A DNA stretch of 64,000 nt, from positions 1-64,000 of the forward strand of contig NZ_AXWO01000017.1 of assembly GCF_000482705.1 (NCBI RefSeq), written 5' to 3'. A model generated the notes under the pieces. That model did not search any database, was not told the DNA's origin, and saw only the letters and a list, made by a program, of their open reading frames with translations. The position numbers were made by a program, and so were the translations under genes. Of this stretch, positions 54,175-61,946 are shown one piece after another. Within the stretch, counting starts at the first letter, position 1, and each line of letters starts with the position of its first letter. The stretch comes from Glycomyces arizonensis DSM 44726 (GTDB taxonomy: Bacteria > Actinomycetota > Actinomycetes > Mycobacteriales > Micromonosporaceae).

Positions 54175-55053
54175 GTGGACCGCTTCGTCTTCCTCCTCTC
54201 GACCGGACTGGCGCGCGGCGCCGTCCTGGCGCTCTTCGCCCTCTCCCTGGTCATCGTGTGGCGCGCGGCCAGGGCGGTGAACTTCGCCCAGGCCGCCATG
54301 GCGGCCGTCGCCGTATACGCCGCCTTCGCCGTCACCGCCGCCTCGGGCTCGTACTGGCTCGGACTCGCCTGCGGACTCGCCACCGGCGCGCTGCTCGGCG
54401 CGGCCGTCGAACGCGGCCTCATGCGGCGCCTGCCGCACCGCACGCCGCTGCCCGGCATGATCGGCGCGATCGGCCTGGTGATGGTGCTCCAAGCCGGACT
54501 CGCGATCGCGTTCGGCCCCGAGCACCGGCCGATGCGGGCGCCGTTCTCCGAGCGGCCCTTCGTGATCGGCGGCGTCCCCGTCCTCTCCCCGTACGACCTG
54601 TTCGTCCTCGCCACGGCCGCCGCCGTCATGGGCGCGCTCGCGCTGCTGTTCACGAAGACCTCGCTCGGCCTGCGACTGCGGGCCGCGGCATTCGCCCCCG
54701 AGACCTCCCGGCTCCTCGGGGTGCGCGTGCCGCGCATGGTCACCGTCGGCTGGACGCTCTCGGTGGCGACCGCCGCCCTGGCCGCACTCCTCTCGGTGCC
54801 CACCGAACTCGGGCTCAGCCCGCACGCCGCCGACCTGCTCTTCGTCGACGCCTTCGCCGTGGCCGTCGTCGGCGGGCTCGACTCGCCGCTCGGCGCGCTC
54901 GCGGCCGGGATCGGCGTCGGCATGCTCTCGGGCCTCGTCACCGGGTACGTCTCGGCCTCGGCCGCGCCGCTGGCCGTGCTGGCGCTGCTGACGGTCGTGC
55001 TCCTGCTGCGGCCCGGCGGCCTCTTCGCGGCGGGGGAGGCCAGGAAGGCATGA
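54175..55053 (+). CDS. livH: Liv-type ABC permease (LivH)
   Basis: 292 residues, about eight membrane helices beginning FLLSTGLARGAVLALFALSLVIVW, with the conserved RAARAVNFAQAAMA segment and the FAVAVVGGLDSPLGALAAG loop near the C-terminus that contacts the ATPase. GTG start with AAAGGAG 6 nt upstream. Overlaps livM by 4 bp. Confidence 0.94.
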   Translation: MDRFVFLLSTGLARGAVLALFALSLVIVWRAARAVNFAQAAMAAVAVYAAFAVTAASGSYWLGLACGLATGALLGAAVERGLMRRLPHRTPLPGMIGAIGLVMVLQAGLAIAFGPEHRPMRAPFSERPFVIGGVPVLSPYDLFVLATAAAVMGALALLFTKTSLGLRLRAAAFAPETSRLLGVRVPRMVTVGWTLSVATAALAALLSVPTELGLSPHAADLLFVDAFAVAVVGGLDSPLGALAAGIGVGMLSGLVTGYVSASAAPLAVLALLTVVLLLRPGGLFAAGEARKA

Positions 55054-56117
55054 GGACCACCCTGCGCGCCGCGCTCATCGCCCTCGTCGCCATCGCCGCG
55101 ACCTTCGGCCTCGACCCCTTCCGCAACTACCAGCTCGCCACCGCCGCGGGCGTCTTCGCCGCCGTCGCCGGGCTGACCGTCCTGGTCGGACTCACCGGCC
55201 AGCTCTCCCTCGGCCACGCCGTCCTCATGGCCGCGGGCGGCTACGGGTACGCGGCGGCCGCCACGGCCGTCGAAGACGCCGCGCCCGGCGCCGGTCCGGC
55301 CGTCGTCCTCGTCGCCGGGCTCGGCGGCGCCGCGGCCGCCTCCGGCGCCCTCGGTCTCCTGCTCGGCCTGGCCGCCGCGCGCCTGCGCGGCCCCTACCTC
55401 GCGGGCCTGACCCTCGCCCTCGTCATCGCCCTGCCTTCGGCAGCCAACGTGCTGCCACTCGGCGGCGATCAGGGCCTCCCGGCGCCGTTCTTTCCCGTGC
55501 CCGAGGCGCTCTCGGCCCTCATCGCGGTCGAGCAGTGGCACGCGTGGCTCGCGATCGCCATCGCGGCGGTGGCCGTGACGCCGCTCGCCGTGATCCGCGG
55601 CGGACGGGCGGGCCTGCGCATGCGGGCCGTGCTCGACGACGAGACCGCCGCCGGCCTCTCCGGAGTGGACCCCGCGCTCGTCAAGACCGGCGCGTTCGCC
55701 GCCAGTGCGATCCCGGCCGGGCTCGGCGGGGCGGTGCTCGCCGTCGCCACGCAGCAGGTCACCCCCGGCGGCTACGGGCTCGGCTTCTCCCTGCTGCTCG
55801 TGGTCGCCGCCGTCGTCGGCGGGCTCGGCAGCATCGGCGGGGCCGCGATCGGCGCCGTCCTCGTCGTCGTCCTGCCCTGGCTGATCGACACGGCCGCCGA
55901 GGCCGTGCCCGCCGAGCTCGGGCGGCGGCTCGACGGCAACCTCGCCGTCCTCCTCTTCGGAGCCGTCGTCATCGCCGTGGTCCTCGCCCGGCCCGACGGC
56001 GTCGCCGGACTGCTCAACCGCCTCCCGCGCCGGAGACCGTCCACTGACGACACGGCCCCGTCGAACCACGCACCGCTTTCCACGACAGCGCTTTCCAAGA
56101 GCACAAAGCTTTTATGA
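55050..56117 (+). CDS. livM: Liv-type ABC permease (LivM)
   Basis: 355 residues. LTGQLSLGHAVLMAAGGYG, the family's GQxSLGH motif, and VVGGLGSIGGAAIGAVLVV, the EAA-like loop, in a membrane protein with about nine helices. The last about 30 residues are polar and repetitive (STTALSKSTKLL) and look degenerate compared with relatives. The stop overlaps the first of two mini-ORFs leading into the binding-protein gene. Confidence 0.93.
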   Translation: MRTTLRAALIALVAIAATFGLDPFRNYQLATAAGVFAAVAGLTVLVGLTGQLSLGHAVLMAAGGYGYAAAATAVEDAAPGAGPAVVLVAGLGGAAAASGALGLLLGLAAARLRGPYLAGLTLALVIALPSAANVLPLGGDQGLPAPFFPVPEALSALIAVEQWHAWLAIAIAAVAVTPLAVIRGGRAGLRMRAVLDDETAAGLSGVDPALVKTGAFAASAIPAGLGGAVLAVATQQVTPGGYGLGFSLLLVVAAVVGGLGSIGGAAIGAVLVVVLPWLIDTAAEAVPAELGRRLDGNLAVLLFGAVVIAVVLARPDGVAGLLNRLPRRRPSTDDTAPSNHAPLSTTALSKSTKLL

Positions 56118-56148
56118 GCACAGAGCCTTCATGAACACAGAGAGGTGA
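56114..56148 (+). other. chain of two mini-ORFs between livM and the binding-protein gene
   Basis: The livM stop overlaps ATG 56114 of a six-codon ORF (MSTEPS, ends 56134). Its TGA overlaps ATG 56131 of a five-codon ORF (MNTER, ends 56148). That TGA in turn overlaps GTG 56145, which is in frame with the binding protein. Each junction is a 4-bp ATGA/GTGA. It parallels the chains at 17360, 19427 and 59779. Confidence 0.5.
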
Positions 56149-56153
56149 TCGGA

Positions 56154-57440
56154 ATGCACACCCCCACCAGCAGAACGGCCGTCGCGGCCCTGACGGCCGC
56201 GGCGCTCCTCGGCGCGGCCGCCTGCAGCACCCCCGACGAAGACGACACCCCCGGCATCACCGACGACACGGTGACCATCGGCACCCACCAGCCCCTCACC
56301 GGCCCGGCCGCGGCCGGATACTCCACGATCTCCGCCGCCACGGCGGCCTACTTCGCCTACGTCAACGACAACGGCGGCATCCACGGCCGCGACATCGAAT
56401 ACGTCGTCAAGGACGACGCCTACGACCCGGCCCAGACCCAGACCGCGGTGCGCGAACTGGTGACCGAGGACGAGGTCTTCGCCATCGTCAACGGCCTCGG
56501 CACGCCCACCCACAGCGCCGTCCTCGACTACCTCGACGAGCAGGAGGTGCCCGACCTGTTCGTCTCCTCCGGGGCCCTGACGTGGAACCAGCCCGGCGTC
56601 TACCCGAACACCTTCGCCTTCAACGCCGACTACGTCACCGAGGGCGCGGCCCTGGCGCAGTACGCCGTGGATCAGCACCCCGGGGCGCTCATCTGCGTCC
56701 TCGGGCAGGACGACGACTACGGCGAGGGCATCCTCGAAGGCGTCGAGATGGTCGTGGGCGGCAACGGACTCGCCGAGATCCAGACCTACTCCACCTCCAA
56801 TCAGGACGTCACCGCGCAGATCGGCGCCATGATGGAGGCCGGCTGCGAGGTCAACGTCCTCGGCACCATCAACGGGTTCACCGCGCTCGCCGTCGGCACG
56901 GCCGCCGAGCTCGACTGGTTCCCGCAGTGGTACGTCTCCTCCTCCGGCGGCGACTACCCGACGCTCGTCGGCTACCTCGGCGAGGACGTCGCCCCCCTCG
57001 TCCTCCAGGGCATGGTCAGCGTCAACTACCTGCCGTTCAGTCCCGACGACGAGTGGGTGGAGCTGTTCAGGCGGATCAACGACGAGTACAACGACGGCGC
57101 GCCGTTCACCGGCAACACCGTCTTCGGCATGAGCGTCGGCTACCTGTTCGCCGAGGCGCTCGCCGCCGCCGGAGCGGACCCGACGCGCGAATCGCTCGTC
57201 GCGGCCGTGGAATCCGGCGACCTGGTCGGCAACGGCATCGTGCCGCTCGCCTACAGCGAGGACGACCACGCCGCGTACCGCAGCGTCGGCATCACGGTCG
57301 TGAACGAGGGCGTGCAGGACTACGCGGGCCCCGTCTACAGCGTCGGCGCGGGCCGGGTGACGGCCGTCGAGGCCCAGCCGGTGCCGCTGGAGAACGACGG
57401 CATCCCGCAGCCGCCCCAAGGGGACGGCTCGGACGAGTGA
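56154..57440 (+). CDS. livK: Liv-type substrate-binding lipoprotein
   Basis: 428 residues. Signal peptide with Cys at about residue 24 (LLGAAAC), probably lipidated although the lipobox is weak. Then a type-I periplasmic-binding fold: VTIGTHQPLTGPAAAGY, DDAYDPAQTQTAVRELV, and VNGLGTPTHSAVLDYLDE. It should deliver the substrate to LivHM. GAGAGG lies 8 nt before ATG 56154; a GTG at 56145 in the same frame closes the mini-ORF chain and could be used instead. The ligand cannot be read from sequence. Confidence 0.92.
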   Translation: MHTPTSRTAVAALTAAALLGAAACSTPDEDDTPGITDDTVTIGTHQPLTGPAAAGYSTISAATAAYFAYVNDNGGIHGRDIEYVVKDDAYDPAQTQTAVRELVTEDEVFAIVNGLGTPTHSAVLDYLDEQEVPDLFVSSGALTWNQPGVYPNTFAFNADYVTEGAALAQYAVDQHPGALICVLGQDDDYGEGILEGVEMVVGGNGLAEIQTYSTSNQDVTAQIGAMMEAGCEVNVLGTINGFTALAVGTAAELDWFPQWYVSSSGGDYPTLVGYLGEDVAPLVLQGMVSVNYLPFSPDDEWVELFRRINDEYNDGAPFTGNTVFGMSVGYLFAEALAAAGADPTRESLVAAVESGDLVGNGIVPLAYSEDDHAAYRSVGITVVNEGVQDYAGPVYSVGAGRVTAVEAQPVPLENDGIPQPPQGDGSDE

Positions 57441-57444
57441 ACCG

Positions 57445-57491
57445 CGCTCGGGCGCCGCTGGACCGTGTTCGCGAACAGGGGCGCCCGAGCG
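57445..57491 (+). promoter_or_regulatory. intra-operon hairpin between binding protein and kinase-like gene
   Basis: A perfect 12-bp stem (57445-57456 with 57480-57491) holds a 23-nt loop that itself contains the palindrome GTTCGCGAAC (57467-57476). It lies between two co-directional genes. A leaky terminator or an mRNA-stabilising hairpin, making binding protein in excess over downstream enzymes, is the usual role of such elements. Confidence 0.65.
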
Positions 57492-57512
57492 GACGACTGG
57501 AAAGGAGACCGC

Positions 57513-58574
57513 ATGGCCAAGTCGACCGCGGTGCCCGGCCTCGACGTGGACGGGCTGGGCCGGTGGCTGACTCGGGAGCACCCGGAGCTGACCGGTGAGG
57601 GGCCGCTGAGGGCCGCGCTGATCGACGGCGGGCGCAGCAACCTCACCTACCGGGTGGACGGCGCGGCCGTGCCGCTCGTGCTGCGACGCCCGCCGCTGGG
57701 CCACGTGCTGTCCACGGCGCACGACATGCGCCGCGAGCACCGGGTCATCACGGCCCTGCGGGGCATCGTCCCCGTGCCGCCCACCGTCGACCTCGTCGAC
57801 GACACCGGCGCGGGCGAGGTGACCGGCACGGACTTCTTCGTCATGGAGCATGTCGCGGGCCAGGTGCTGTCCCGCCCGGCGCAGAACGCCGGATGGACAC
57901 GAGGCGGCCTGCGACGGCTCGGCATCGAACTGGCCGAGGTCCTGGCCGACCTGCACGCCGTGGACCCCGATGCGGTCGGACTGGGCGACTTCGGCAGGCC
58001 CAGCGGCTACCTCGACCGGCAGATGACGACCTGGCGCCGCCAGTACGACGCCTCCCGCTCCCGCGAGCTGCCCGCCCTCGACGCGCTCCAGGAGCGCCTC
58101 GCCGGATCGGTGCCCGCGGGCGGGGCGCGCTCCGGCGTCGTGCACGGCGACTACCGGCTCGACAACCTCATCGTCGCCGGGGAGCCCGGCGCGCCGCGCG
58201 TCGCCGCCGTCCTCGACTGGGAGATGGCCACGCTCGGCGACCCGCTCGTGGACCTCGGCATGCTCGGCATGTACTGGCACATCCGCGAACTGCCCGGCGG
58301 CGGGGCCGCCTCGGGCGCGATCGTGCCCGGGGCGGGCTACCCCGAGTTCGCCGAAGTGGTGGACGCCTATGCGGCCCGATCCGGGGCCGCCGTTCCGGAC
58401 CTGTCCTGGTACCGGGCGTTCGCCTGCTACAAGCTCGCGGTGATCCTCGAGGGCATCCACTACCGCTACACCGGCGGCCAGACCGTCGGCGAGGGCTTCG
58501 ACAGGATCGGCGCGCTCGTGGCGCCGCTGGCCGACGAGGGGCTGGCGCGCGCGTCGGCCGGAAAGGACGCGTGA
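57513..58574 (+). CDS. aminoglycoside-phosphotransferase-like kinase of the ACAD10/11 type
   Basis: 353 residues. APH/choline-kinase fold: RSNLTYRVDGAAVPLVLRRPPLGHVLSTAHDM, VMEHVAGQVLSRP, catalytic VVHGDYRLDNLIV and VLDWEMATLGDPLVDLG. In vertebrate ACAD10/11 this domain is fused to an acyl-CoA dehydrogenase and phosphorylates 4-hydroxyacyl-CoA. Here the two are adjacent genes overlapping by 1 bp (TGATG), so the same 4-hydroxy-acid route is likely. AAAGGAG before ATG. Confidence 0.92.
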   Translation: MAKSTAVPGLDVDGLGRWLTREHPELTGEGPLRAALIDGGRSNLTYRVDGAAVPLVLRRPPLGHVLSTAHDMRREHRVITALRGIVPVPPTVDLVDDTGAGEVTGTDFFVMEHVAGQVLSRPAQNAGWTRGGLRRLGIELAEVLADLHAVDPDAVGLGDFGRPSGYLDRQMTTWRRQYDASRSRELPALDALQERLAGSVPAGGARSGVVHGDYRLDNLIVAGEPGAPRVAAVLDWEMATLGDPLVDLGMLGMYWHIRELPGGGAASGAIVPGAGYPEFAEVVDAYAARSGAAVPDLSWYRAFACYKLAVILEGIHYRYTGGQTVGEGFDRIGALVAPLADEGLARASAGKDA

Positions 58575-59782
58575 TGGACTTCGCCCCCGACGCGCTCACT
58601 GAGGCGAAGACGAGGGACATGCGCCTCTTCCTCGATGAGCTCGTCCTCCCCGCCGAACCGGTCCTGGAGGCCGAAGTGGAGTCGACGCCGGGCGACTGGT
58701 CGCTGCGCCCAGTGGTCCGCTCGCTCCAGAAGGAGGCCCGCGAACGCGGGCTGTGGAACCTGTTCCTGCCCGGCGAAGCGGGCGGCGGGCTGACGAACCT
58801 CCAATACGCGCCCGTGGCCGAGCTGTCCGGCCGCAGCCCCAGGCTCGCCCCCGTCGCGATGAACTGCGCCGCACCGGACACCGGCAACATGGAGCTCCTG
58901 GCCCAGTTCGGCTCGCCCGAGCAGCGCGCCGAATGGCTCGAACCGCTGCTGGACGGGCAGATCCGCTCGGCGTTCTGCATGACCGAGCCCGCCGTGGCCT
59001 CCTCGGACGCCTCGCAGATCGCCACCCGCATCCGCCGCGAAGGCGGCCAGTACGTCGTCGACGGCCGCAAATGGTTCGCCACCGGCGCCATGAACCCCGA
59101 CTGCGCGGTCCTCATCGTCATGGGCAAGACCGACCCCGAAGGGCCCAGGCACCGGCAGCAGTCGATGGTCCTCGTCCCGCGCGGCACTCCCGGCGTGCGC
59201 GTGGTGCGGCCGCTGACCGTCTTCGGCTACGACGACCGCGACCACGGCGGCCACGCCGAGATCGCCTTCGACGACGTCCGCGTGCCTGTCGCCAACCTCA
59301 TCGGGGACGAAGGCGGCGGCTTCGCCATCGCCCAGGCCCGCCTCGGGCCCGGCCGCGTCCACCACTGCATGCGCGCGCTCGGCATGGCCGAACGCGCCCT
59401 CGGTCTCGTCCGCGCCAGGGCGAACGACCGCGTCGCCTTCGGCGGGCCCCTCGCCGACAAGGGCACCGTCCGCGCCTGGGCCGCCGAGGCCCGCATCGAC
59501 ATCGAGGCCCTGCGGCTGCTCGTCCTCAAGACCGCCTGGCTCATGGACACCGTCGGCAACCAGCGGGCGATGACGGAGATCCAGGCCATCAAGATCGCCG
59601 TTCCCCGTGCCGTGCAGCGCCTCCTCGACGGCGCGATCCAGCTGTTCGGCGCCGCCGGACTCTCCTGCGACCGGCCGCTCGCCGCGATGTTCGCCGCCGC
59701 GCGCGCCATGCGCCTCGCCGACGGCCCCGAGGAGGTCCACCTGGCCGCGCTGGGCAAGACCGAGCTGCGACGACAACCATGA
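58574..59782 (+). CDS. acyl-CoA dehydrogenase, ACAD10/11-like
   Basis: 402 residues, FAD-binding fold: FCMTEPAVASSDASQIATRI, WFATGAMNPDCAVLIVMG, AIAQARLGPGRVHHCMRALG and the C-terminal LFGAAGLSCDRPLAAMFAAARAMRLADGPEEVH. This is the pattern of the ACAD11 group, which dehydrates or dehydrogenates 4-phospho-acyl-CoAs together with the kinase just upstream. Stop overlaps a nine-codon mini-ORF leading into the ligase gene. Confidence 0.92.
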   Translation: MDFAPDALTEAKTRDMRLFLDELVLPAEPVLEAEVESTPGDWSLRPVVRSLQKEARERGLWNLFLPGEAGGGLTNLQYAPVAELSGRSPRLAPVAMNCAAPDTGNMELLAQFGSPEQRAEWLEPLLDGQIRSAFCMTEPAVASSDASQIATRIRREGGQYVVDGRKWFATGAMNPDCAVLIVMGKTDPEGPRHRQQSMVLVPRGTPGVRVVRPLTVFGYDDRDHGGHAEIAFDDVRVPVANLIGDEGGGFAIAQARLGPGRVHHCMRALGMAERALGLVRARANDRVAFGGPLADKGTVRAWAAEARIDIEALRLLVLKTAWLMDTVGNQRAMTEIQAIKIAVPRAVQRLLDGAIQLFGAAGLSCDRPLAAMFAAARAMRLADGPEEVHLAALGKTELRRQP

Positions 59783-59808
59783 ACGAGTCCCCTTGGAGGC
59801 AACCATGA
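59779..59808 (+). other. nine-codon mini-ORF bridging the acyl-CoA dehydrogenase and ligase genes
   Basis: ATG 59779 overlaps the dehydrogenase stop, and the mini-ORF (MNESPWRQP) stops at 59808 in an ATGA whose ATG is the ligase start 59805. The GGAGG used by the ligase lies inside the mini-ORF. Both junctions are 4-bp overlaps. Confidence 0.5.
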
Positions 59809-61391
59809 CGCACCGAAACGACCCCGCCGTCGACGGCCCCGGCTACGGCACCCTCTCGATCGCGAGCATCCTCGCCGAGACCGCCCGCCGCGCCCCCGAC
59901 CGCCCGGCCCTGCACTTCATGGGCCGCACCATCACCTACGGCGCACTGTGGGACCAGACCCGCGCCTACGCCGGGGCACTCGCCGCCCGCGGGATCGGCC
60001 CCGGCTCGCGCGTGGCGATGATCGTCCCGAACGTGCCCGACTTCCCGCGCGTCTATTACGCCGCCCTGGCGCTCGGCGCCGTCGTGGTCCCGATCCACCT
60101 GCTGTTCAAGGCCGACGAGATCGCCTTCGTGCTCCAGGACGCCGAGGCCGACCTCGCCGTGGCCGCCGCGCCCGTGCTCGCCGAGGCCGCCCCGGCCGCG
60201 GCCCGCGCGGGCGTGCCGCTGGTGACGGTCCTGGCCCCCGAAGGACTCGAGGTCGGCGGATCGCCCGTCGCGCGCCTGGAGGCCGAGGCCGCAGCGGCGA
60301 CGCCGATCGCCCGCCAGGCCCCCGTGGGTCCGCTCGCCGCCGCCACCGTCCTCTACACCTCGGGAACCACCGGCACGCCCAAGGGCGCCGTCGGCTCGCA
60401 CCTGGCGATGGTCGAGCAGGTCCACTGCTCGCTCATCGACTCCTTCGACATGCGGCCCGACGACGTGATCTACGGCGGCCTGCCGTTCTTCCACTCCTTC
60501 GGGCAGATGGCCGTGCTCAACATCGCCTTTCGCGTCGGCGCGTCGATCATCCTGCTGCCGAAGTTCGACCCCGACGAGGCGCTCGAACTCCTCGTGCGCC
60601 ACCAGGCGACCCTGTTCACGGCCGTCCCCACGAACTTCGCCGGCATGGTGGCGGCCGCCGCGAGGAAGGCCGAGCGCCCGCCGCTGCGGTACGCCGTCTC
60701 CGGCGGCGCGGCGCTGCCTCCCGCGCTCCTGGAGGCCTTCGAGCAGGCCTACGGCGCCGAGGTCCACGAGGGGTACGGGCTCACCGAGACCTCGCCGTCG
60801 TGCACTTTCAACACCGTGTTCGAGCCGATCCGGCCCGGCACCGTGGGCCGTCCCATGTGGGGCGTGGACGTCGCCGTCGCCGAGGCGGAGACCGAAGGCC
60901 GCATCGAACTGATCGACGAGCCCGGCACGCTCGGCGAGATCGTCGTGCGCGGGCACAACCTCATGAAGGGCTACCTCGGCCGCCCCGACGCCTCCGAGGC
61001 CGCCGTCGTGGACGGCTGGTTCCGCACCGGCGACCTCGGAACCGTCGACGCCGAGGGCATCGTCACGGTCGTCGACCGCAAGAAGGACATGATCATCCGC
61101 AACGGCTACAACGTCTATCCATCCGAAGTGGAGGCCGTGCTCGCCCGGTATCCCGGCGTCGCGATCGCCGCGGTGTTCGGGCTGCCGCACGAGACGCACG
61201 GGCAGGAGGTCCACGCCGCCGTCGTCCCCGCCGAGGGCGCCACTGTGGATGCCGAAGCGGTGGTGGCCCACATGAAGGCGAAGGTCGCGGCCTACAAGTA
61301 CCCGCGGGTGGTGCACGTGGTGGACGAGCTCCCGATCGGCGCGAGCGGCAAGGTCCTCAAGCGGGAGCTGGTGGAGCGGTTCACGCCGTAG
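59805..61391 (+). CDS. acyl-CoA synthetase (AMP-dependent ligase)
   Basis: 528 residues. Adenylation motifs TVLYTSGTTGTPKGAV (P-loop), YGLTETSPS, WFRTGDLG and DRKKDMIIRNGYNVYP, with the catalytic Lys near ASGKVLKREL. FadD-type enzyme that activates a carboxylic acid as CoA thioester. Placed between Liv importer genes and acyl-CoA dehydrogenases, it probably activates the imported acid. The 3' end overlaps the convergent thioesterase gene by 11 bp. Confidence 0.94.
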   Translation: MTHRNDPAVDGPGYGTLSIASILAETARRAPDRPALHFMGRTITYGALWDQTRAYAGALAARGIGPGSRVAMIVPNVPDFPRVYYAALALGAVVVPIHLLFKADEIAFVLQDAEADLAVAAAPVLAEAAPAAARAGVPLVTVLAPEGLEVGGSPVARLEAEAAAATPIARQAPVGPLAAATVLYTSGTTGTPKGAVGSHLAMVEQVHCSLIDSFDMRPDDVIYGGLPFFHSFGQMAVLNIAFRVGASIILLPKFDPDEALELLVRHQATLFTAVPTNFAGMVAAAARKAERPPLRYAVSGGAALPPALLEAFEQAYGAEVHEGYGLTETSPSCTFNTVFEPIRPGTVGRPMWGVDVAVAEAETEGRIELIDEPGTLGEIVVRGHNLMKGYLGRPDASEAAVVDGWFRTGDLGTVDAEGIVTVVDRKKDMIIRNGYNVYPSEVEAVLARYPGVAIAAVFGLPHETHGQEVHAAVVPAEGATVDAEAVVAHMKAKVAAYKYPRVVHVVDELPIGASGKVLKRELVERFTP

Positions 61392-61806
61392 CGAGGACCT
61401 CGAGATGCTCGACCACCGCGGACCTGATGGCCTCGGGGACCGGCACCGGGCGGCGGTCGTCCCGGCCCACGAACACGTGGGTGAAGGTGCCGAGCGCCAC
61501 CGGCTCGCCCCGGTCGGGCGCGCCCTCGCGCAGGACGGCGAGGTCCCAGGTGATCGAGGTGCGCCCGAGCCGGGCGACCGCGACGTCCACCTCGAGCCGT
61601 TCGGGGAACGACGCCGAGGCGAGGAACTCGCACGACGACGCCCGCGCCACGCCGATCACCGGGCCGGACACCTCCAGGCCGGCGCGGTGGACCATCCAGG
61701 TGTTCACCGCGGTGTCCATCGCCTCGTAGTACACGGCGTTGTTCATGTGGCCGTACTGGTCGTTGTCGTTCCAGCGCAACGGGAACGGGTGGCGGTAACC
61801 GGTCAT
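61381..61806 (-). CDS. 4HBT-type acyl-CoA thioesterase
   Basis: 141 residues, hot-dog fold of the 4-hydroxybenzoyl-CoA thioesterase group: PLRWNDNDQYGHMNNAVYYEAMDTA with the catalytic Asp at N-D-x-x-x-H-x-N, then GTFTHVFVGRD. It hydrolyses acyl-CoA, possibly clearing intermediates of the pathway made by its neighbours. Oriented against them and overlapping the ligase 3' end. Confidence 0.9.
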   Translation of the reverse strand: MTGYRHPFPLRWNDNDQYGHMNNAVYYEAMDTAVNTWMVHRAGLEVSGPVIGVARASSCEFLASASFPERLEVDVAVARLGRTSITWDLAVLREGAPDRGEPVALGTFTHVFVGRDDRRPVPVPEAIRSAVVEHLEVLATA

Positions 61807-61894
61807 GGTCGCTCCTTCGGGATTGCGGTGCCACGCGATGGCGACCCGATCTAGGCTAGGCCCGACACCGCGGATAATGTTGCATACTAGACAC

Positions 61895-61912
61895 AGACCG
61901 ACCGGTCGGAAT
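61895..61912. promoter_or_regulatory. TetR-type operator copy 3 before the acyl-CoA dehydrogenase/thiolase operon
   Basis: AGACCGACCGGTCGGAAT is the same palindrome as at 52627-52644, with only the outer bases changed. A TACTAG -10-like hexamer (61885-61890) lies just upstream, so the site covers the transcription start. This ties the 61.9-64 kb genes to the same regulator. Confidence 0.7.
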
Positions 61913-61946
61913 GTTCGGGCCGGGTCGGCGGAGGAACGGAGAGACC

